From NCBI GenBank assembly GCA_964466645.1, contig CAYXPB010000172.1, positions 1 through 11,145 on the forward strand: 11,145 nucleotides of DNA, read 5' to 3'. Made by a program: the position numbers and the translations under genes. Under the pieces are notes generated by a model. That model was not told where the DNA came from. It did no database searches and was given only the letters and a program-made list of their open reading frames with translations. Every line of letters starts with the position of its first letter. The stretch's first letter is position 1. This stretch comes from Acetivibrio sp964466645. Lineage in GTDB: Bacteria; Bacillota; Clostridia; Acetivibrionales; Acetivibrionaceae. Positions 5,987 to 11,145 of the stretch are shown here, one piece after another.

Positions 5987-8496
5987 ATGAATTCAATAAG
6001 TGAACAGATGCTCCAAGAAGAAATGTTACCACGACAATTGACAGATCCTATGAAAAGATCGGAAAGAATTAGTAAGTACTATGATCTAGTATTTGGAGCA
6101 AAACAAAAACTTGGGATTGAACGAGCACGCCTGGTTACGCAAGCGTATAAGGAATATCCATCTCACTACAATTGTATGAGACGTGCATATGCAATGGATA
6201 AAGTATTAAAAAACTATAGGATTTTTATTGAACCATACACTTTGATTGTTGGGAATCAAACAGAACATGGTCCTGGTAAACATGCTCCACTTTTTCCAGA
6301 GGTTTATGGTTCAGAACTGGCTAGAATGGAACTAGTTGCTATCCATGGGAAAGACCCGAGGGAAGGGATAAGTGGACCGTTGACGATCCAGAAGCTTTTG
6401 TTAAAGAGATTACCGAAATTCTCGAATATTGGTCGTTAATAGGTACTGCTGCAGACATGGCCCATGCTTTAATTGGAGAAACAGCAAAGTTGGCTCAAAG
6501 TTGGGAAGGTCTTTTTATCTTCGATAAAGAATATTATATTAATTACGGTGACGGACATTTTATCCCGAACTATCCCTATTTATTGTCGCATGGATTGAAA
6601 GATAACATTCGACGTTGTGAAGAAAAAATAAACTCAATGAAGTCTTCAGAAATTGATACATATGAAAAGAAAGCTTACTGGGAAGCTGTTATCATGATTT
6701 CTAAAGCAATCATTCACTACGCAAATCGTTATTCAGATCTGGCTAAGCTAATGGCCCTTGAAGAACATGACCCTATTCGTAAAAATGAGTTATTAGAAAT
6801 AGCCGATATTTGTCATTGGGTACCAGAAAATCCACCTCGTTCTTTTCACGAAGCGCTTCAGTTTGTGGCTTTTTTGCACACTATTATTAACATAGAAGAT
6901 GCAGGACATTCTGTTTCTTTGGGAAGAGCCGATCAATATTTATATCCTTTTTATCAAAAGGATATTTCCTCTGGTCTTATCACAAGAGAATACGCTTTGG
7001 AACTAATAGAGAACTGGTTTATTAAAATATGGCAAATAGGTAAATGGAAGACCATTAATGACGCAAGAACAACTTTAGGAAAACCAATGCACTCAAATCT
7101 TACGATTGGAGGATTGCTTCCTAATGGATGTGATGGGACAAACGATTTATCTTATTTAATGCTTGAGGCTAAGTACAACACTAGAATGACTGAACCGCAA
7201 CTAACAGCACGTTGGAACTCATTGTCTCCATATGAATACAAAGTTGAATGTGTTAAAACAATACGTCTTGGTATAGGCCAACCCGCTCTTTTTAATGATA
7301 AATGCATAATTCCTGCAATGCTTCAAGTTGGATATGAACAGGAAGAAGCATATGATTATGGAATTATTGGTTGTGTTGAAGTTTCACCTCCCGGTTTATT
7401 AGGGGGTTGTGCTGGAGGACCAATATTCAATTTATCAAAGCCTTTGGAATTAGCTTTATTCAATGGAAAGGATCCAAGAACAGGTTTATGTCTTCATCAA
7501 AATGAAAATGGAAAAGATTTATCTACATTTAGTTCTTACCAAGAACTGTGGGATGCGTATATCGATCAACTAGATTATTATCACCAAATGGAGCATGAAG
7601 TTCAGATAGCAGGAGAAATAGCATTTGAAATGCATTTAGATGAACCAATAGCCTCATCCTTGGGTGACCCTTGGAATACCATTGAAAGAGGAAAGGGTTT
7701 TAAAAAAGGTGGATCAAAGTATGATTTTCTTACTGATAATGCGGGTGCAGTAGCATCTACTGCAAATGCACTTGCTGCAGTTAAGAAGCTTGTATTTGAT
7801 GATAAGATCATTACTGGATCCCAACTAAAGTATGCTTTGGAGACAAATTTTCAAGATATTAATAAATCTCCTTCTGGTCCAGAAATACGAGCTATGTGTA
7901 TTAGAGCACCAAAATTTGGTAATGATATTGACTATGTAGATTTTATAGCAAGAGATGTTCTTGCGTATCATTGTAAAGAAGTAAAGAAATTACATAGTCC
8001 CCGATTCGGTAGAGGTCCAAAAGGATGTTTTGTAAATCCTTCGACTGCGAGTGCATCCGCTAATTCTTGTTGGACTAATATGGGAGCCATGCCAGATGGT
8101 CGACTAAAGGGGCAACCACCATCAGAAACAGCTTCGCCAGCCCAAGGGGAATTAGGACCCAAAAACGGACTTAGCGCGGTTATTAAATCAATAACCAAAT
8201 ATTTAAATGTATTGGTTTCAGATGGACAGCTGGTAAATTATCGGATTTTACCTAATGAATTAGAGAGTGATAGTGGAATAGATCGGTTGATTGACGCAAT
8301 TGATACTTGCTTTGATGGAATGGGTTTTCATATGCAATTTAATGTTGTGAGTAATAAAATTTTACGAGATGCCCAGAAAAATCCTGATAAGTACAAAGGA
8401 TTAATGGTTCGTGTTGCTGGATATAGTGCTTACTTTGTCCAACTTGATCCTGAAGTGCAAGAGGATATCATTTCTCGAGTAGCACTAGGTTATTAA
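5987..8496 (+). CDS. Glycyl radical enzyme (PFL/dehydratase-like), split by a one-base frameshift
   Basis: This is an oxygen-sensitive radical enzyme of the pyruvate formate-lyase superfamily. Restoring one base near 6367 gives 836 residues, normal for GRE dehydratases and lyases. As written, the upstream frame stops at 6437-6439 and the rest is open from 6457 (679 residues). Residue numbers here assume the repaired frame. The C-terminal glycyl loop is VRVAGYSAYF with radical Gly812. The thiyl Cys463 lies in GCVE, with Glu465 as the expected base. GDGH gives His191. The segment PPRSFHEALQFVAFLH is typical of the family. Asp447 of glycerol dehydratase, 14 residues after its Cys, is replaced by Gly477, and the loop VSPPGLLGGCAGG is unlike GCVEPQKPG. 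So Cys-x-Glu elimination chemistry is likely, but not the glycerol/propanediol subtype. The ATG at 5987 follows AAAGGGGG by several bases. A TTG at 5918 lies inside the hairpin and is rejected. Confidence 0.92.
6365..6370 (+). other. Frameshift point in the GRE gene (probable loss of one G)
   Basis: Upstream codons read GAA GGG ATA AGT in the first frame, while downstream homology needs AAG at 6370-6372 (K W T V D D P E A F V K E I). Adding one G to the G3 run (6365-6367) gives E G D K W T V D D P and joins the two halves with no missing or extra residues. The sequence around it does not form a canonical X-XXY-YYZ slippery heptamer. Sequencing or assembly error in a homopolymer, or a real recent mutation, are the likely causes. 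Confidence 0.85.
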
Positions 8497-8591
8497 TATT
8501 AAAGAATATAATATATTTTATTTCAAAAGTAGTGTTCATCAATTTTTTTTAATCAATTATATGATAATTTTCAAAAGGAGCAATTCCTATT

Positions 8592-9518
8592 ATGGGTGTT
8601 AGTAATAAAGGGATAATATTTGATATTCAGCGTTATGGAACTCATGATGGTCCAGGAATTCGGACTCTTGTCTTTCTTAAGGGGTGCCCACTTCATTGTT
8701 TGTGGTGTAGTAATCCTGAATCGCAGTCAATAAATCCCGAATTAATGATTTTCGATGAAAAATGCATTAATTGTAACCGATGTGTTAATACCTGTCCTAA
8801 TGAAGCAATTATTAGATTTAACGAAAGTCGAAATTATATTCAAGAAAAATGCCATAAGTGTGGAAAATGCAGCGATGCGTGTTTAACTGGTTCAATTAAA
8901 ATGATAGGTGAATACCTCTCTATCGAACAGGTATTGGAGGAAGTAAAAAAGGATATTAATTTTTATAGAAAATCACATGGGGGAGTAACCCTTACAGGTG
9001 GAGAACCTATTTATCAACCAGAATTTTCAATAAAATTGTTGGAAACATTTAAGAAAAATAAGATTAATTCAGCACTCGAAACAAGTGGTTATGGTCATTG
9101 GGAATTTCTTAAAGAAATATTAAGTTTGACCGACTATCTATTTTTCGATATTAAGTTTATTGATGAAGAAAAACATAAAAAATTCGTTGGTGTATCAAAT
9201 TCAATAATTCTTGGAAATATTGTACGTGCTTCTAAACTTATGAAAATTCAAGATAAGCGAATGGTTATTCGTATTCCATTAATACCTTCTATTACTGATG
9301 AAAAGGAAAATATATCGAAGATATGTTGTTTTATTAAAAGTTATCTACAAGGCAATGAATTAATTGAGTTATTACCTTACCACAGGTTAGGCGAAGGAAA
9401 GTATAAACGGTTACGACGTGAATATTACTTAACTGGATTAAAACCACCAAGTAGAGAAACAATTGAAAAATGTATTTCAATTGTTCAAGATAATGGGTTA
9501 AAAATACACAAAGAGTAG
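8592..9518 (+). CDS. Glycyl radical enzyme activating enzyme (radical SAM, with ferredoxin-like insert)
   Basis: This enzyme uses S-adenosylmethionine and an iron-sulfur cluster to install the radical on Gly812 of the neighbouring GRE. It has 308 residues, normal for the type with an insert. The radical-SAM motif CPLHCLWC supplies Cys32, Cys36 and Cys39. A two-cluster ferredoxin-like insert has Cys58-61-64-68 and Cys87-90-93-97, and the SAM-binding GGEP is at 136-139. The short N-terminal signature GIIFDIQRYGTHDGPGIRT is typical of PflA-type activases. Such inserts are standard in dehydratase and lyase activases and absent from the shorter PflA. AAAAGGAG (8573-8580) lies 11 bases before the ATG. 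The 95-base gap after the GRE is AT-rich with no clear terminator. Confidence 0.96.
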   Translation: MGVSNKGIIFDIQRYGTHDGPGIRTLVFLKGCPLHCLWCSNPESQSINPELMIFDEKCINCNRCVNTCPNEAIIRFNESRNYIQEKCHKCGKCSDACLTGSIKMIGEYLSIEQVLEEVKKDINFYRKSHGGVTLTGGEPIYQPEFSIKLLETFKKNKINSALETSGYGHWEFLKEILSLTDYLFFDIKFIDEEKHKKFVGVSNSIILGNIVRASKLMKIQDKRMVIRIPLIPSITDEKENISKICCFIKSYLQGNELIELLPYHRLGEGKYKRLRREYYLTGLKPPSRETIEKCISIVQDNGLKIHKE

Positions 9519-9545
9519 TGATAATGATTAAGGGGTGACTAGTTC

Positions 9546-10391
9546 TTGAAAATACAAAGTAAGGAATATAAATATTTTAGTGAGATTGAACAAAATGAAG
9601 GGGTAAACGAACCAGCTTATAATCCATGTAAAATATTAGGGATGTCTATAATTTGCTTAAATAATGGAAATTTTTATGACGGAAAGATAGAAGATCGAGA
9701 AGCACTTTTGGTCATTCTTAGTGGAAGTTGTACAGTAGAGGTAAACGAAAAAAGATATGAAAACATTGGAGAAAGAACTAATGTTTTTAATGGCAAACCT
9801 TATTCCGTATTTATACCACCAAAAAATTCTTTTAAAATTACCGTAGCACCAAACCAAAGAACAGAAATTGCTATATGTACAGCTCTTTCTTCTGAAAAGT
9901 CAGAACCTTTTTTAATCACCCCTAACCAAGTGAATGAAGTAAAGGGGGGAGCACTAAATTTTTCAAGAAAGATCCATCAGATACTTGTAAATACAGAACA
10001 ACATGTTTCTAAATTAATTATTGGAGAAACGCTAATCCCATCTGGAAATTGGTCAAGTTTTCCTCCTCACAGACATGCCAAAGACAACTTACCTGAGGAG
10101 GTATTCATGGAAGAAATATACTTTTTTAAAGTGTTTCCAAAAGATGGATTTGGATTCGCCACTTATTATAGTGAAGAAAATAATATCGAAGAAGTTGCGA
10201 AAGTCAAAAATAACTCTGTGATGTTTATGCCTGAGGGGTATTATCATACTCACGTAAGTGCGCCTGGCTGTCAGACATATTATATATGGGCTTTAGCAGG
10301 AAACCATAGAAAAGTTTCCCCAGTCGAAGACCCCAAACTCTCATGGGTTTCAAAATCAATCCCAATGCTTAAAAAGACTCAAGAAAACTGA
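9546..10391 (+). CDS. KduI/IolB-family cupin isomerase (5-deoxy-glucuronate isomerase-like)
   Basis: This 281-residue protein has the size and layout of IolB, the metal-dependent bicupin that converts 5-deoxy-D-glucuronate to 2-deoxy-5-keto-D-gluconate in inositol catabolism. Related KduI acts on 4-deoxy-5-keto-uronate from pectin. The C-terminal cupin carries the metal site: PPHRHAKDNLPEE (His175, His177), followed by EEIYFFK (Glu189/Glu190) and YYHTHVSAPG (His234/His236). The N-terminal half is the usual degenerate cupin with ILSGSCTVEVN. The start is the TTG at 9546, eight bases after AGGGGTGA (9531-9538). No other inositol gene is seen here, so the true substrate may be another deoxy-keto sugar acid made by the GRE. 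Confidence 0.85.
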   Translation: MKIQSKEYKYFSEIEQNEGVNEPAYNPCKILGMSIICLNNGNFYDGKIEDREALLVILSGSCTVEVNEKRYENIGERTNVFNGKPYSVFIPPKNSFKITVAPNQRTEIAICTALSSEKSEPFLITPNQVNEVKGGALNFSRKIHQILVNTEQHVSKLIIGETLIPSGNWSSFPPHRHAKDNLPEEVFMEEIYFFKVFPKDGFGFATYYSEENNIEEVAKVKNNSVMFMPEGYYHTHVSAPGCQTYYIWALAGNHRKVSPVEDPKLSWVSKSIPMLKKTQEN

Positions 10392-10449
10392 AATATTTAT
10401 AGTTATTATTTAAGATAATGATATAAATAACGGTCAAGGAGAGTTAGCC

Positions 10450-11145
10450 ATGTCTTACATAGATAATCTCTTTTCAGCAAAGGGTAAAGTTATAGTATTT
10501 ACTGGGGGAGCTGGGATTCTTTCCTCAGCTTTAGCAAAGGGGCTAGGAAAAGCTGGAGCAACTATTATTCTTACAGATATAATACCGCTCGAAGATTCAA
10601 TCCGTAAGCTTTCTAATCTTGGAATATCGGCCTATGGATATTCAATGGATGTATTAGATAGAAAAAATGTTGAAACTGTTTCGCAGATGATTGCCAAAAA
10701 ACACGGGAAAATTGACGTTCTATTAAATGCTGCTGGTGGTAACTGCAAAGAAGCTACTACCTCTGATGATGTTTCTTTCTTCGATCTTCCTCTGGAACCT
10801 TTACAAAAAGTTATTTTTTTAAATTTATTTGGAGGGTCTATAATCCCAAGCCAAGTTATTGGAAAAATAATGGTTAAAAACCCTAGTGGTGGAAATATTA
10901 TTAATTTCTCATCAATGGCAGCATTTCGACCTCTTACTCGAACTATTGGTTATTCTGCGGCAAAAGCATCAATTAGTAATTTTACTGAGTGGCTAGCAGT
11001 CTATATTGCTCAAAACTACACTTCCAAGGTCAGAGTGAACGCTTTAGCACCTGGATTTTTTGCAACTAACCAAAATCAATATCTCCTTTATAAAGAGGAT
11101 GGAAATTTAACTCCTCGTGGGGAAGCAATCATTAAGCATACTCCT
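10450..11145 (+). CDS. SDR-family oxidoreductase, UxuB/YjmF (D-mannonate oxidoreductase)-like, partial at 3' edge
   Basis: The first 232 residues of a short-chain dehydrogenase run open to the window edge. Dinucleotide binding is shown by TGGAGILS (18-25) and NAAGG (93-97), and Asp43 at the end of strand 2 suggests NAD(H). The catalytic set is Asn125, Ser154/Ser155, Tyr168 and Lys172 (YSAAK). The segments ATTSDDVSFFDLP, AFRPLTR and NLTPRGEAIIKHTP match the Bacillus-type fructuronate reductase/D-mannonate oxidoreductase branch, as I recall it, rather than KduD. Ser25 replaces the last Gly of the usual glycine-rich motif. AAGGAGAG (10436-10443) lies six bases before the ATG. The branch acts on sugar acids or keto sugars, fitting reduction or oxidation of the isomerase product. 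Probably 40-50 residues are missing at the C-terminus. Confidence 0.88.
   Translation, partial: MSYIDNLFSAKGKVIVFTGGAGILSSALAKGLGKAGATIILTDIIPLEDSIRKLSNLGISAYGYSMDVLDRKNVETVSQMIAKKHGKIDVLLNAAGGNCKEATTSDDVSFFDLPLEPLQKVIFLNLFGGSIIPSQVIGKIMVKNPSGGNIINFSSMAAFRPLTRTIGYSAAKASISNFTEWLAVYIAQNYTSKVRVNALAPGFFATNQNQYLLYKEDGNLTPRGEAIIKHTP

Noticed and set aside
8531..8565. Repeat ATCAATT...ATCAATT around a T-run between the GRE and activase genes
   Set aside because: It is a short direct repeat, not an inverted one, so it forms no stem. The T-run alone does not make a terminator.

Overview
The window is AT-rich DNA (by eye about two thirds A+T) from a low-GC Bacillota-type bacterium. The signs are strong AGGAGG-like ribosome sites, TTG starts, catabolite-responsive (cre-like) operators and codons favouring A/T. 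A glycyl radical enzyme (GRE) and its activase point to an anaerobe or facultative anaerobe. The substrate-binding protein has a Sec signal but no lipobox cysteine. That is unusual for a monoderm and leaves a diderm Bacillota (Negativicutes- or Halanaerobiales-like) open. The species cannot be named from sequence alone.

Layout: 1-356 holds no intact gene. A promoter overlapped by a perfect 16-bp LacI-family palindrome drives a LacI/RbsR-type regulator (425-1411). A 267-bp gap with a second cre-like operator precedes a run of plus-strand genes: ribose-family ABC permease (1679-2677), double-domain ATPase (2697-4205), periplasmic-type sugar-binding protein (4272-5306) and a DJ-1/PfpI-family protein (5324-5914). 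These are followed by a GRE (5987-8496, split by a one-base frameshift near 6367), its radical-SAM activase (8592-9518), a KduI/IolB-type cupin isomerase (9546-10391) and a UxuB/YjmF-type SDR that runs off the right edge (10450 onward). Gaps are short and no convincing terminator lies between 1679 and the end, so this looks like one operon.

Proposed joint role (inference): the regulator senses a sugar-like compound, the ABC system imports it unphosphorylated, the GRE breaks a C-O (or similar) bond by radical chemistry, the cupin isomerises the deoxy-keto or deoxy-aldehyde sugar acid, and the SDR reduces or oxidises it. The GRE has the Cys-x-Glu elimination motif but lacks the Asp found 14 residues after the thiyl Cys in glycerol dehydratase, so it probably belongs to a class without an assigned substrate. 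GRE plus KduI/IolB plus UxuB-type SDR plus a sugar ABC transporter is the candidate undescribed system. A uronate, cyclitol or related polyol is the best guess for substrate. No kinase, aldolase, microcompartment shell gene, CRISPR, tRNA, rRNA or insertion sequence is seen.
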